Source: an uncultured Acidimicrobiales bacterium
GTDB lineage: Bacteria > Actinomycetota > Acidimicrobiia > Acidimicrobiales > CADCTF01
DNA length: 52,585 nucleotides
NCBI GenBank assembly: GCA_902805655.1
Contig: CADCTF010000103.1
Coordinates: forward strand, 1 to 52,585
Direction: 5' to 3'
Shown here: in pieces, positions 36,849 through 45,889 of the stretch
Layout: every line of letters begins with the position of its first letter
Numbering within the stretch: position 1 is the first letter of the stretch
Notes under the pieces: model-generated
Told to the model about the DNA's origin: nothing
The model's database searches: none
What the model saw: the letters and a program-made list of their open reading frames with translations, nothing else
Program-made: the position numbers and the translations under genes

Positions 36849-37358
36849 TTAGTCGAGCGCCTCGACATCGAACGGATGGTCGTCATCGACATCGTCCAGG
36901 TCGGCGAGTCCGCTCACCGACGGGCCGCAGAACATCGCCATGCGCACAGCCGTGCCCTCACCGGAGGAGAGGAACTCGACCTCGTCGACGAGGGTGCGGA
37001 TCAGCGGGATCCCGAGCCCACGCTCGAAGTTCAGGCGGTCCGGGTCAGTGACGGGAGGGTGCTCGGGCAGGGACTGCGGATCGAAGCCGCGGCCTCTGTC
37101 CTCGACCTGCACCACCAGGCGGTCGTCGTGCTCCTCGCAACGCAGCACCACCCGGTCGTCGGTGTCGGCCTTGCCATGAGCCTCGATGGCGTTGGTGCAT
37201 GCCTCGCTCACCGCGACCTTCAGGTCGTCGAGGCGATCCTCGGCCAGGTCGCGTCGCGTCGAAGCCATCGAAGACACGACGAGGCGGGCCAGGGCGACGT
37301 ACTCCGCCCTGGCCGGTATCTCCAGCTCGATGCTGCCACCGTCACCGCCAGCGACCAC
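36849..37358 (-). CDS. RsbW-like ATP-binding anti-sigma or kinase protein
   Basis: GHKL/HATPase fold protein of 169 aa in the serine-kinase anti-sigma group. The N box is AVSEACTNAIEAHG, the G1 box VQVEDRGRGFDP and the G2 box RGLGIPLIRTLVDEVEF. A C-terminal acidic tail (DLDDVDDDHPFDVE) is unusual. Such proteins phosphorylate a STAS antagonist and sequester a sigma factor. The STAS gene lies only 4 bases upstream, forming the classical pair. No SigB/SigF-type sigma gene is in the neighbourhood; the truncated sigma at 49.5-50.1 kb is distant. Confidence 0.9.
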   Translation of the reverse strand: MVAGGDGGSIELEIPARAEYVALARLVVSSMASTRRDLAEDRLDDLKVAVSEACTNAIEAHGKADTDDRVVLRCEEHDDRLVVQVEDRGRGFDPQSLPEHPPVTDPDRLNFERGLGIPLIRTLVDEVEFLSSGEGTAVRMAMFCGPSVSGLADLDDVDDDHPFDVEALD

Positions 37359-37362
37359 CTCG

Positions 37363-37698
37363 CTAGCCGGCGACTGCGGCGTCGACGCTCTCGTGGATGG
37401 AGAAGACCTTGGTGAGGCCGGTGATCTCGAACACCTTCAGGATGCGGTGCTGCGTGCACACCAGGCTCAGGTCGCCGTCGTGGCTGCGCACCCGCTTCAG
37501 GCCGCCGACGAGCACGCCGAGCCCCGTCGAATCGAGGAACTCCACACCTTCGAGGTCGACCACGATGCGGTGCTGGCCGGCCGTGACCAGCTCGACCAGC
37601 TTCTCACGGAGCCTCGGTGCCGTGTAAACGTCAACCTCACCCTTGACGGCGAGTACTGCGACGCCGTTGCGCTCCGTCACATCCAGATCGAGATCCAT
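37363..37698 (-). CDS. STAS-domain anti-sigma factor antagonist
   Basis: The 111-aa anti-anti-sigma protein opens [20 protein letters not shown]. It carries the phosphorylation segment [20 protein letters not shown], where the Ser of DSTG is the likely site modified by the RsbW-like kinase next door. GGAAGGAACAGG precedes the ATG. A 17-bp palindrome lies 23 bases upstream of the start. It is divergent from the helicase gene. Confidence 0.93.
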   Translation of the reverse strand: MDLDLDVTERNGVAVLAVKGEVDVYTAPRLREKLVELVTAGQHRIVVDLEGVEFLDSTGLGVLVGGLKRVRSHDGDLSLVCTQHRILKVFEITGLTKVFSIHESVDAAVAG

Positions 37699-37720
37699 CC
37701 TGTTCCTTCCTCCGGGGACG

Positions 37721-37737
37721 CGCGACGCCGCGTCGCG
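37721..37737. promoter_or_regulatory. 17-bp palindrome upstream of the STAS gene
   Basis: CGCGACGC-C-GCGTCGCG, perfect 8-bp arms around one base, in the 114-base gap between the STAS and helicase genes. It may be an operator or a leader hairpin of the STAS-RsbW transcript. High local GC raises the chance of coincidence. Confidence 0.35.
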
Positions 37738-37812
37738 ACTGTGCCCACTGGGCCGGGAAGTTACTACCCGCAACGCCGTAGGGTCATACCGACCCATCGG
37801 CCCGGAGGCAGC

Positions 37813-40035
37813 GTGGACCTGGAGCAGCTCGTCCGGTCGCTGGCCGACCGCGACCAGCTCGTGCACATCGAGCGCATGCCCGCTCGGCCGGAGCGAACCG
37901 GCGAGCTGTGCTCGCCGCTGCCCCCGGAGCTGGCGCAGAAGGCACCCGTGCTGTGGAGCCACCAGGCCGCCGCCATCGACCTGGCGCGGGCCGGACGTTC
38001 CGTCGCCGTGTCGAGCGGCACCGCGTCCGGCAAGTCGCTCTGCTACCAGCTGCCGATCGCGGAGGCAGCAGCCGTCGGTGGCAGGGCTCTGCTGCTGTAT
38101 CCCACCAAAGCTCTGGCCCAGGACCAGCTGCGCGCGTTCGGCCGGCTCGAGCTGCCTGGAGTGGTGCCCGCCACCTACGACGGGGACACCGATCCCGATA
38201 CCAGGGCTTGGGTGCGTCGACACGCCAACGCGGTGCTCACCAACCCCGACATGCTGCACGCCGGGATCCTCCCGAACCATGCCCGTTGGGCCAACTTCCT
38301 GGTCGGCCTGCGCTACGTCGTCATCGACGAGGTGCACGCGCTCCGGGGCATCTTCGGTACCCACGTCGGACACCTGATCCGGCGCCTGCGCCGGGTCTGC
38401 CGGCACTACGGGTCCGACCCGACCTTCATCCTCTGCTCCGCCACGCTCGGCTCTCCCGGACGGCTGGCCTCCGCGATCGTCGGCGCACCGGTGGCGGAGG
38501 TGACCGACGACGGCTCACCCTGCGGTGAACGGGTCTTCGCGCTGTGGAACCCGCCGGTCGTGGACCAGGGACAAGGCGTACGGGCCTCCACCGCGGGCGA
38601 GGTGGGCACCACGCTGGCGGCCCTCGTGCAGTCCGGGCGGCGCGCCATCGCCTTCTCCCGCAGCCGGAAGGGGGCCGAGACAGTTGCCGCCATCGCTCGC
38701 CGCCAGCTCCCCGAGGACATGTCCCTTGCGGTGCGTCCGTACCGCGGCGGCTACCTCCCTGAGGAACGGCGCGAGATCGAAGCCGAGCTGTTCTCGGGAC
38801 GGCTCCTCGGCGTCTCCACCACGAGCGCGCTCGAGCTCGGCGTCGATGTGGGCGGCCTCGACGCCTGCATCCTCAACGGCTTCCCGGGCACCATCGCCTC
38901 GCTGTGGCAGCAGGCCGGTCGGTCGGGGCGCGCCCGCCAGCAGTCGCTCGCGGTGCTGGTGGCCGGAGAGGATGCACTCGACCAGTGGTTCATGGCCCAC
39001 CCGACCGAGGTCTTCCGCCGAGCACCGGAGCCTGCGGTCGTCAACCCGTCCAACCCCTTCGTGCTCGACCCGCACCTGGCCTGCGCCGCGTACGAGCTGC
39101 CGCTGACTCCGGACGACGCCGACTGGTGGGGTGAGGACCTCGACGACGGCGTGCGACGGCTCGTGGCGGCCGACGAGCTGCGCCTCCGCGAGGGGCGGGC
39201 CGTCTTCGCGGGGCGGAGGAGGCCGGCGAGCACGGTGGGACTCCGCACCGGCTCCACCGAGGAGATCGAGATCGTGGACGAGCAGGGCTCGCTGATCGGC
39301 ACGGTCGACGAAGCCCGGGCGTTCCTGGCCGTGCATCCCGGTGCCATCTACCTCCACCAGGGCCAGCACTACCTGGTCACCTCGCTCGACCTCGACGGCC
39401 GGGCCGCATGGGTGCGCCCGACCGACGCTGAGGAGACGACCCAGGCTCGGTCGGAGACGCAGGTCCGGATCCTGAGGGAGGACGACGCCACGTGGATCGG
39501 TCGGGCGCGGCTGGCGCTGGGCGCAGTGGAGGTCACCGACCGGGTGACGGGATACCGACGGCGGAGCCTGCCGGGTGGCGACCTGCTGGGAGACGAGGTG
39601 CTCGACCTCCCGCCGACCGTGCTGACCACGCGAGCCTTCTGGTACACCGTGGACGAGGCCGTGCTGAGCGACGCGGCGGTCGGGCGTCGCCGCGTGCCGG
39701 GCACGCTGCATGCAGCCGAGCATGCCGGCATCGGCATGCTGCCCCTCTTCACCATCTGTGATCGCTGGGACGTGGGAGGCGTGTCGACCGCGCTGCAGGC
39801 GGACACGGGCCAGGCGACGATCGTGATCTACGACGGCTACCCGGGCGGGGCCGGCATCGCCGAGCTCGGCTACGCCGCTGGTCGCCGGCACCTCGAAGCC
39901 ACACTCGAAGCGATCGCCGTATGCCCGTGCGACCAGGGCTGCCCGTCGTGCGTCCAGTCGCCAAAGTGCGGCAACCTCAACGAGCCGCTCGACAAGGCCG
40001 GCGCGGTGGCGCTGCTGCGCGTCGTGCTGGGCTGA
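37813..40035 (+). CDS. DEAD/DEAH-box helicase with DUF1998 domain (MrfA/YprA-like)
   Basis: SF2 helicase of 740 aa. The N-terminal part has a Q-like [12 protein letters not shown], Walker [16 protein letters not shown], Walker [12 protein letters not shown] and motif [11 protein letters not shown]. The second RecA domain has [22 protein letters not shown] and motif [13 protein letters not shown]. The C-terminus carries the DUF1998 four-Cys cluster, [18 protein letters not shown]. Bacillus MrfA, of the same architecture, repairs mitomycin C damage; mycobacterial Rv3649 is syntenic. No MrfB nuclease gene is adjacent. GTG at 37813 has GGAGG just upstream; the longer frame reads antisense through STAS. 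Confidence 0.92.
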   Translation: MDLEQLVRSLADRDQLVHIERMPARPERTGELCSPLPPELAQKAPVLWSHQAAAIDLARAGRSVAVSSGTASGKSLCYQLPIAEAAAVGGRALLLYPTKALAQDQLRAFGRLELPGVVPATYDGDTDPDTRAWVRRHANAVLTNPDMLHAGILPNHARWANFLVGLRYVVIDEVHALRGIFGTHVGHLIRRLRRVCRHYGSDPTFILCSATLGSPGRLASAIVGAPVAEVTDDGSPCGERVFALWNPPVVDQGQGVRASTAGEVGTTLAALVQSGRRAIAFSRSRKGAETVAAIARRQLPEDMSLAVRPYRGGYLPEERREIEAELFSGRLLGVSTTSALELGVDVGGLDACILNGFPGTIASLWQQAGRSGRARQQSLAVLVAGEDALDQWFMAHPTEVFRRAPEPAVVNPSNPFVLDPHLACAAYELPLTPDDADWWGEDLDDGVRRLVAADELRLREGRAVFAGRRRPASTVGLRTGSTEEIEIVDEQGSLIGTVDEARAFLAVHPGAIYLHQGQHYLVTSLDLDGRAAWVRPTDAEETTQARSETQVRILREDDATWIGRARLALGAVEVTDRVTGYRRRSLPGGDLLGDEVLDLPPTVLTTRAFWYTVDEAVLSDAAVGRRRVPGTLHAAEHAGIGMLPLFTICDRWDVGGVSTALQADTGQATIVIYDGYPGGAGIAELGYAAGRRHLEATLEAIAVCPCDQGCPSCVQSPKCGNLNEPLDKAGAVALLRVVLG

Positions 40036-40045
40036 CGAGCAGCGG

Positions 40046-40687
40046 TCAGAGCTCGCCGAGCACCAGGTAGCGCACCCGATGGGCCACGTTCACCGCGTGG
40101 TCGCCGAGCCGCTCGTAGAACCGGGCGATGAGCACCATCTCCATGGCGACGGGCAGCGACAGCGCACCCGAGCCGATCTCGGCGTTGAGGCTCGTGTGCA
40201 GCGAGTTCATCTCGTCGTCGCGCTCGTCGAGGTGCTCGTGGATGTCGCTGTTGTGCTCGGCGAAGGCGTCGGCCGCCTCCCGCCACATCTCGTGACCCAC
40301 ACGGCCCATCTCCTCCACCAGGCCGCGCATCCGGGGAGACAGCTCCCGGGCGATGCCGCGGGCCGCGGCCTGCGCGATGTGCTCAGCCAGGTCGTGGCTG
40401 CGCTCGAGCTCCGGAACCAGGCGCAGCACGGTGATGAGGAACCTCAGGTCACCGGCCATCGGCGACTGCAAGGCGAACTGGTGCTGCACCAGGCCCTCGA
40501 TCTCGCGGTAGAGGGTGTCGATCTCCTTGTCCCGGACGACCACGGCTCGCGCCGCTTCTCGGTCCCCGGACAGGAACGCGTCGGTGGCCGCAGCCAGCCC
40601 CTCGGCGACCAACGCGAACAGCCGCATGACACGGTCCTCGATGACCTTGAGGTCGCGATGGAAGTTGACGCGAAGCTCAGCGGGCAT
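40046..40687 (-). CDS. phoU: PhoU-family phosphate signalling protein
   Basis: The 213-aa protein has two three-helix bundles, each with the PhoU metal-type motif (DKEIDTLYREIEGLV in the first, DERDDEMNSLHTSL in the second). It begins with LRVNFHRDLKVIEDRVMRL and ends with ARFYERLGDHAVNVAHRVRY, both family hallmarks. PhoU links the Pst transporter to the PhoR kinase, but neither pst nor phoR is here, so it stands alone. It lies 25 bases downstream of the tad operon, with its own TACCGT box 6 bases before the ATG. Its 3' end converges with the helicase gene after 10 bases. Confidence 0.94.
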   Translation of the reverse strand: MPAELRVNFHRDLKVIEDRVMRLFALVAEGLAAATDAFLSGDREAARAVVVRDKEIDTLYREIEGLVQHQFALQSPMAGDLRFLITVLRLVPELERSHDLAEHIAQAAARGIARELSPRMRGLVEEMGRVGHEMWREAADAFAEHNSDIHEHLDERDDEMNSLHTSLNAEIGSGALSLPVAMEMVLIARFYERLGDHAVNVAHRVRYLVLGEL

Positions 40688-40693
40688 GGGTGC

Positions 40694-40699
40694 ACGGTA
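40694..40699 (-). promoter_or_regulatory. Putative leaderless -10 box (TACCGT) of phoU
   Basis: TACCGT on the minus strand ends 6 bases before the phoU ATG, inside the 25-base gap to the tad operon. It allows phoU to be transcribed independently. Confidence 0.45.
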
Positions 40700-40712
40700 C
40701 CGCCGTCGGTCG

Positions 40713-41090
40713 TCACATGGCCGGCGACTCCTGTCGCATCGTCGCATCCGAGATGAGCGTGACGTCCGGCAGGAGCGGTCCGATGAGCGGCACATCGGTA
40801 GCCGACGAGTACCGCACGCGAACTCGCACCATGCCCCCCACGTGGTCGGTGTCGACCGAGGCGCGCCCTTCGACCAGGCCGGCGTCGGTCGCCGCTCGGC
40901 TCGCCGCAGCCGCACCCTCCACCGCCGACCGCACCGCCGCCTCCCGTGCACCCTCTCGCGCCACGTGCACCACGAGGACCTGATCGCGCACGACCAGGCC
41001 CACCTGCACGACGGCCAGCAACAGGGTGAAGAGGAGTGGGGTGACGAGGGCCAGCTCGACCGCAGCCTGGCCCTCGTCGCCCCGGGTCAC
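40713..41090 (-). CDS. TadE-like pseudopilin
   Basis: The 125-aa protein has one N-terminal transmembrane helix right after DEGQAAVELALVTPLLF. The Gly7 to Glu12 spacing is the class IVb prepilin cleavage pattern (Gly, four residues, Glu). The mature part has no Cys and ends in MRQESPAM. In Tad systems TadE is a minor pilin needed for pilus assembly. The GTG start overlaps the pilin gene stop by four bases. Confidence 0.85.
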   Translation of the reverse strand: MTRGDEGQAAVELALVTPLLFTLLLAVVQVGLVVRDQVLVVHVAREGAREAAVRSAVEGAAAASRAATDAGLVEGRASVDTDHVGGMVRVRVRYSSATDVPLIGPLLPDVTLISDATMRQESPAM

Positions 41091-41308
41091 TTGACCTTGC
41101 CGGTGATGCCCTTGAACACGGAGTCGAGCAGGCTCCCGATGAGGTTGGTCCGCGAGACCCAGCTGACGACGAACATGGCGATGGCCGCGGCGGCCAGCAT
41201 CACGAGGGCGTACTCGGCGGTCGCCTGGCCGCGTTCGTCACGGGACCGGACTGCGGTCGCGAGGCGGTTGGGCAGGGTGATGCAGAGCAGGACAGAGATG
41301 GCAAGCAC
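41087..41308 (-). CDS. Flp/DUF4244-type pilin precursor
   Basis: The 73-aa protein carries RDERGQATAEYALVMLAAAA. It has a Gly27 cleavage site, Glu32 and Tyr33 (the Flp motif Gly-x4-Glu-Tyr) and a hydrophobic spine. After processing it would be about 46 residues, probably the main pilin. GTG at 41308 was chosen because AGGAGA stands 6 bases before it. A TTG-started form 13 codons longer is open but has no Shine-Dalgarno. Unusually, the leader before Gly27 has a hydrophobic stretch of its own (LAISVLLCITL). Confidence 0.82.
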   Translation of the reverse strand: MLAISVLLCITLPNRLATAVRSRDERGQATAEYALVMLAAAAIAMFVVSWVSRTNLIGSLLDSVFKGITGKVK

Positions 41309-41349
41309 AACAGTTCTCCTTGGTGATCGTTCGATCATCGGTTCCAACT

Positions 41350-42093
41350 TCAGAGGCGCAGCGACCGAAGGCCGCCGGCGAGGACGGGCGCCACAGTGAG
41401 CAGCGCGAATGCAGGAAGGATGAACAGCACGAGGGGGAACACGAGCTTCACCGGGAGCCGGCGAGCTGCCTCCTCGGCCCGGCGAAGCTGTTGGGCCCGC
41501 AGCTCGACCGCCAGCCGGTCGAGGGCTGGCACCAGTGCCGTGCCGTAGCGGGCTGACTCCACCAGCACCGAGGTGAGGGGCCGCACGGTGTCGCCGAGAC
41601 GGGCGGTGATGCCTTCGACCGCGTCCGCCAGGCGCTCGCCGGCCGAGGTTCGGGCCACGGCGAGCCTCAGCTCGTCACCGAGCGCATCCGGCACCCGGGC
41701 CGCCACGGCCCCGAGCGCGAGGGCAGGCGTGAGGCCGGCCGCGACAGCGACGGTCACCAGGTCGACCACCTCCGGCAGCTGCTCGCGCACCCGGTTGTCG
41801 GCGGCGGTCGCAGCGTGGCGGGCCCGGAGCACCGGCGCGGCAAGGCCGGCGACCAAGCCGACCAGCGAGACGAGAGGTGAGACGGCCAACCCGGCCAGCG
41901 CGAGCCCGATGGGTAGCCGCCATCGGACCGGAACCCCGCCGACGGCTGCGCCGGCGGCTCCTGCCAGACGCGCTCGGCCGGGACGCGATGCCGACGACGG
42001 CAGCGTGCGGGCCGGACGGGGTCGGTGGAGCGCCGCAGCCAAGAGGAGCACGGCGAGGACCCAAGCCAGGCCCAGCGCGGTCGGGGTGCTCAC
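41350..42093 (-). CDS. TadC-like type II/IV secretion platform protein
   Basis: Inner-membrane platform subunit of 247 aa. It has a T2SSF domain with QLPEVVDLVTVAVAAGLTPALAL and YGTALVPALDRLAVELRAQQLRRAEEAARRLPVKLVFPLVLFILPAF, the latter being the signature of Tad F-domain proteins. Several transmembrane helices lie at both ends. The GTG start overlaps tadB by four bases. It corresponds by position to mycobacterial Rv3657c. Confidence 0.88.
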   Translation of the reverse strand: MSTPTALGLAWVLAVLLLAAALHRPRPARTLPSSASRPGRARLAGAAGAAVGGVPVRWRLPIGLALAGLAVSPLVSLVGLVAGLAAPVLRARHAATAADNRVREQLPEVVDLVTVAVAAGLTPALALGAVAARVPDALGDELRLAVARTSAGERLADAVEGITARLGDTVRPLTSVLVESARYGTALVPALDRLAVELRAQQLRRAEEAARRLPVKLVFPLVLFILPAFALLTVAPVLAGGLRSLRL

Positions 42094-42830
42094 CCGACGG
42101 ACCGAGTGAGACGGCTCATCCATGCGAAGCCGCAGAGATCGAGCAGCAGCCCCAGGCCGAGCATGCCGAGCCCAGCCGGCGTGCCGAACAGGAACCGCAT
42201 CGACCGAGAGTCGGCCGCCATGGCGACGAGGCCGAAGGCAATCGGAGCGAGCGCCATGACCACCGCCGACAGCCGGGCCTGAGTCGCCAGTGCCCGGGCC
42301 TCCGCTCGCACCGTCTGGCGCTGCCGAAGCGTCATGGCGACCCCATCGACGGCACGGGCGGACACTCCGCCTGCGTCGGCGCTGAGCGCCAACGCGGCCA
42401 CCGCGAGCCGCACGCCCGGGAGCGGCCGGAGCTCGGCCCAGCGATCGAGGGCCTGGGACAACGACGAGCCGTGGGAGACGGTGGCGGCCACCAGGGCCAG
42501 GTCGTCGCTGCCGGCCAACGCCTGCGCCGCGGCATCCTCCACGGCTTGGTGGAGCGACGAGCCGGCACGCAGCGACCGGGCGATCCCCTCGAGCAGCGCA
42601 GGAAGCGCAGCCTCCCTGCGCCGGTCGTGCTTCCCCGTTCGGGCCGACACCCAGCCCTGCGGCCGAGACAGCAGGAGTCCCGCCGCCGACAACGACCTCG
42701 TTGCCTCCGGCTCGTGCCGAAGGCGGCCGGCGACCTCCATTCCGGCAGTGAGGCGTCGCACCAGGCTCAGAAGGCACATCGTCGAGAGGACCACCGCCAC
42801 TGAGGTCGCCCAGATGAGCGACTCGCTCAT
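42090..42830 (-). CDS. TadB-like type II/IV secretion platform protein
   Basis: The second platform protein, 246 aa. It has an N-terminal helix ([17 protein letters not shown]), the T2SSF core [26 protein letters not shown] and [43 protein letters not shown], and two C-terminal helices. The start (ATGA) overlaps the tadA stop. TadB and TadC normally form a heteromeric platform on which the TadA ATPase acts. Confidence 0.88.
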   Translation of the reverse strand: MSESLIWATSVAVVLSTMCLLSLVRRLTAGMEVAGRLRHEPEATRSLSAAGLLLSRPQGWVSARTGKHDRRREAALPALLEGIARSLRAGSSLHQAVEDAAAQALAGSDDLALVAATVSHGSSLSQALDRWAELRPLPGVRLAVAALALSADAGGVSARAVDGVAMTLRQRQTVRAEARALATQARLSAVVMALAPIAFGLVAMAADSRSMRFLFGTPAGLGMLGLGLLLDLCGFAWMSRLTRSVG

Positions 42831-43954
42831 CCCCCGGCCAGCCTCGGACGCACCGGCCTGGCCACGAGGCCTCCGGTGTCGGCCAACCGGCGGGTGCGAC
42901 CTCGGGAGCCGGGATGCCCGCCTTCCACGACCTCGGCCACCTCGACGACCGAACGCGTGCCGTCGGACCGGCGAGTCACCTGCACGACGAGGTCGACGGC
43001 GGCCACCAGCTGCTCGCGCACGGCGTCCAGCGGAAGCCCGGACTCGGCCAGCAGCACCATGGTCTCCAGGCGGCGCAGGGCGTCGTCGGGCGCGTTGGCG
43101 TGGCACGTCGACAGTGAGCCCTCGTGGCCGGTGTTCATGGCCTGCAACATGTCGAGGGCCTCACCGCCCCTCGTCTCACCGACGACGATGCGGTCGGGGC
43201 GCATGCGCAGGGCGGCTCGTACGAGGTCCCTGATGGCCACCCGGCCCGCGCCTTCCGCGTTCGCCGGCCGGGCTTCGAGCCGCACGACGTGACCCTGGTC
43301 GAGGCGCAGCTCGGCCGCGTCCTCGATGGTGATGATGCGCTCGCGCTTGTCGATGAAGGCCGCCAGCGCGTTGAGGAGCGTGGTCTTCCCGGCGCCCGTC
43401 CCCCCGGAGACGACGATGTTGGCCCGAGCCGCAACCGCGCCGGCCAGCAGCCGGGCGACAGGAGGGGAGGCGAACGCGTCGAGCGTGAGGCGCTGGACGC
43501 CGAAGCGGCGAATGGTGAGGCACGGGCCGTCCACCGCCAAGGGTGGCACCACGACGTGCACACGCGATCCGTCGCTCAGCCGGGCGTCGATGATCGGCGA
43601 GCTGCGGTCGACCCGTAGGCCGAGCGGACCCACGATCCGCTCGATGAGGCCCCCGACGGTCGACGCATCGAGTCGAAGGGAGAGGCGCTCCAGCTGCCCG
43701 CGGCGCTCGACCCACACCTCCCCGGCCCCGTGGACGAGGACGTCCGTGACGTCCGGGTCGGCCAGCACGGGGTCGAGCGGCCCGAGGCCATGGACGTCGG
43801 ACCACAAGGTGGCCAGCACGGCGGACGCCTCACCTGGTGACAGGAGCGGCGCCTCGTCGGTGACGAGCGCGGCCAGATCGGCCTCGGCCAGCCGGCTGGA
43901 GGTCTGCACACCGGCCAGGGCGCGGGCATGCAGACGCTGGCGGAGATCGGTCAT
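42827..43954 (-). CDS. tadA: TadA/CpaF-family secretion ATPase
   Basis: Hexameric ATPase that powers pilin polymerisation, 375 aa. Walker A is GGTGAGKTT at residues 184-192. The Asp box is [11 protein letters not shown], Walker B lies in [26 protein letters not shown], and the His box is in [19 protein letters not shown]. The N-terminal domain has [15 protein letters not shown], typical of CpaF. The C-terminus is Arg/Gly-rich. The ATG overlaps the tadZ stop, and the gene heads the motor part of the operon. Confidence 0.93.
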   Translation of the reverse strand: MTDLRQRLHARALAGVQTSSRLAEADLAALVTDEAPLLSPGEASAVLATLWSDVHGLGPLDPVLADPDVTDVLVHGAGEVWVERRGQLERLSLRLDASTVGGLIERIVGPLGLRVDRSSPIIDARLSDGSRVHVVVPPLAVDGPCLTIRRFGVQRLTLDAFASPPVARLLAGAVAARANIVVSGGTGAGKTTLLNALAAFIDKRERIITIEDAAELRLDQGHVVRLEARPANAEGAGRVAIRDLVRAALRMRPDRIVVGETRGGEALDMLQAMNTGHEGSLSTCHANAPDDALRRLETMVLLAESGLPLDAVREQLVAAVDLVVQVTRRSDGTRSVVEVAEVVEGGHPGSRGRTRRLADTGGLVARPVRPRLAGG

Positions 43955-44628
43955 TCCGTCACGCCGGCGAGCGCGCGGGCGAGGTCACGTGGCATGCGGG
44001 CGGCCAGGATCCCGGCATCGACGGCGCGCGCCACGGTGTCGCTGGTGCGGACGACTGCCCGCACCGGTACACCGAGCGCGTCCTCGACGTCGCGCCGGTC
44101 GAGCGCACGCCCGGGCTCGTCCACCAGGATCACCGCCGAGGGCCTGACCCTCGAAGCCACCGCTCGACGAAGCGCCAGGTAGCAGGGTCGGATGACCAGC
44201 AGCGACAGCGAGGCGCCCGAAGCGACTGCGGCTGCCGCACTGCCCTCGGCCGGAACGCCGCAGTCGACGACCACCGGCCGGCCGGAGGCGTCGGCCGTGG
44301 GCGACAGAGCGGCCAGGAGCCGTTCACCGACGTCGCACGCGTCGAGCGCACCCGCCTCACCCCTCCCACGAGCCAGCAAGGCCAGGCGAGGAGCGCCAGG
44401 CTGCTCGAGCCGGTTGAGCGCCTCCGATCCCACCTCGGAGCCGGCTGCTGCCCACTGCAGCAGGCCGGGGCCCGCGGGTTCCGGAAGCCCCAGCACGGCG
44501 GGAACGTCACCCGCCAGGTCGGCCAGCAGCGCCCCACCGAGCGAGTGACGAGCCGCCACGAGGGCCAACGCGGTAGCTACGACGGTGGTACCGCTACCGC
44601 CCTTCACCGACCAGCAAGCGACCAGCAT
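43951..44628 (-). CDS. TadZ/Ssd-like ParA-MinD family ATPase
   Basis: The 225-aa protein begins MLVACWSVKGGSGTTVV with a deviant Walker A (KGGSGTT, residues 9-15). It continues with ALLADLAGDVPAVLGL and RPVVVDCGVP, matching MinD/ParA folds. The Walker segment has Thr-Thr-Val at the end, and the switch motifs are weak, so ATP hydrolysis is uncertain. TadZ proteins place the Tad machine at a pole; the mycobacterial positional equivalent Rv3660c (Ssd) affects septation. The start has GGGGAG immediately upstream. First gene of the tad operon. Confidence 0.85.
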   Translation of the reverse strand: MLVACWSVKGGSGTTVVATALALVAARHSLGGALLADLAGDVPAVLGLPEPAGPGLLQWAAAGSEVGSEALNRLEQPGAPRLALLARGRGEAGALDACDVGERLLAALSPTADASGRPVVVDCGVPAEGSAAAAVASGASLSLLVIRPCYLALRRAVASRVRPSAVILVDEPGRALDRRDVEDALGVPVRAVVRTSDTVARAVDAGILAARMPRDLARALAGVTE

Positions 44629-44677
44629 GAGTCTCCCCGAGCGCGACAGAACGAGCCAAGGGGGAAGGGCAGGCCGC

Positions 44678-44706
44678 ACCATAGGGACTGCGGAGCAGCC
44701 GGACAA
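44678..44706 (-). promoter_or_regulatory. Promoter of the tad operon
   Basis: -35 TTGTCC (44701-44706) and -10 TATGGT (44678-44683) are exactly 17 bases apart on the minus strand. Each matches 4 of 6 consensus bases. The predicted leader to the tadZ ATG is about 43 bases and contains a Shine-Dalgarno. Confidence 0.55.
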
Positions 44707-44747
44707 GGGTCAGTTTCCTCCCGGGGCCCTCGGGTACAGGGGGTGCC

Positions 44748-44954
44748 GTGTCCCCCTGGCTCGTGGTCTTCCTGCTCCCGGCGGCCTTGGCTGTGCCGGC
44801 GCTCATACTCGTGCTCTCGTCCGTCGTCGAGCACCGGTTCCTGTCGCCCCAGTCGATGATCGTCTCCGCCGCCAGGTCGCGCCGCGCCGCGCCGGAGTAC
44901 GCCGAGGTGATGGTGGCTCGCGAGTTCGACCGCATCCTGTCGGGCGACGACTGA
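44748..44954 (+). CDS. Small membrane protein of unknown function (68 aa)
   Basis: The 68-aa protein has one N-terminal transmembrane helix (about residues 4-26, WLVVFLLPAALAVPALILVL) followed by a cytoplasmic tail VSAARSRRAAPEYAEVMVAR and an acidic end. The start is GTG with AGGGGGT just before. It lies between the divergent tad operon and the HAD phosphatase gene, 68 bases before the latter. I do not recognise a family. Amphipathic and charged residues are distributed as in a real protein. Confidence 0.65.
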   Translation: MSPWLVVFLLPAALAVPALILVLSSVVEHRFLSPQSMIVSAARSRRAAPEYAEVMVAREFDRILSGDD

Positions 44955-45022
44955 CCGGGTCGGCGCTCGCCTCCAACGGGTGCGCGGCCCAGGAGTGCAC
45001 GGTTCCCTAGGCTGAGCCCGAG

Positions 45023-45889
45023 ATGGAGGCCGCCTTCTTCGACCTCGACAAGACCGTCATCGCCAAGGCGTCGATGGCGGCCTTCGGTCGGTCGTTCTAC
45101 CGGGAGGGCCTCATCTCCCGGCGGCTCGTGGCGCGAAGCATCTGGGCCCAGGTCGTCTACATGCACCTGGGCGCGAGCGAGGAGAAGCTGGCCCGGATGC
45201 GTGAGTCGGTGCTCGCCCTCACCAAGGGGTGGGAGCACGAACGGGTCCGCTCGATCGTCGCCGAGGCGCTTCAGGTGGTGATCGAGCCGATCATCTACTC
45301 CGAGGCCATGGACCTCATCGAGCTCCATCGAGCGGCGGGGCGCCTCATCTGCATCGTCTCGGCGTCACCCGTCGAGATCGTCGACCCGCTCGGGGGCTAC
45401 CTCGGGGCCGATCACGTCATCGCCAGCCGAGCCGAGGTCGACGACGACGGTCGCTACACGGGCCGGATGGACCGCTATGCGTACGGTCCCTTCAAGGCGG
45501 CGGCGATGGTGGATCTGGCCAAGGAGCTGGGCATCGACCTGTCCGCCTCCTACGGCTACTCCGACTCCTTCACCGACCTCCCCATGCTCGAGGCCGTTGG
45601 TCATCCCGTGGTGGTCAACCCCGACCGCGACCTGGCCCGGGCTGCCCGCCAGCGCGGGTGGGAGGTGCGCCACTTCGTGCGGCCCGTGCGGCTTCGCGAC
45701 CGAGTGCCGGTGCCGCCGGCGGCACCGACGGCCGCGGGAGGCGCGCTCACCGCGCTCGCCGTCGCGGCCTTCGTCTGGTGGCGCCTGCGGCGACCACCGG
45801 CCGAGCCTGTCGCGGCGCCCGCCCCCGCCCGGCCCGCCTCAGACGCCCTCGACCGGGCTATTCGACGCGCAGCTTCTTGGCGGCGATGA
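45023..45889 (+). CDS. HAD-IB family phosphatase (SerB1-like) with C-terminal membrane anchor
   Basis: The 288-aa haloacid-dehalogenase hydrolase has motif I FFDLDKTVI (DxDxT), motif II CIVSASP, a conserved Lys in YGPFKAAAM, and motif III GYSDSFTDLPMLEAVGHPVVVNPD. Residues 1-220 are the catalytic core. A hydrophobic helix (AAGGALTALAVAAFVWWRL) near 240-258 suggests attachment to the membrane, and a Pro/Ala-rich tail follows. The syntenic Rv3661 is annotated as SerB1, but the real substrate (phosphoserine or a lipid phosphate) is not settled by sequence. The 3' end overlaps a 24-aa ORF on the other strand. Confidence 0.9.
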   Translation: MEAAFFDLDKTVIAKASMAAFGRSFYREGLISRRLVARSIWAQVVYMHLGASEEKLARMRESVLALTKGWEHERVRSIVAEALQVVIEPIIYSEAMDLIELHRAAGRLICIVSASPVEIVDPLGGYLGADHVIASRAEVDDDGRYTGRMDRYAYGPFKAAAMVDLAKELGIDLSASYGYSDSFTDLPMLEAVGHPVVVNPDRDLARAARQRGWEVRHFVRPVRLRDRVPVPPAAPTAAGGALTALAVAAFVWWRLRRPPAEPVAAPAPARPASDALDRAIRRAASWRR

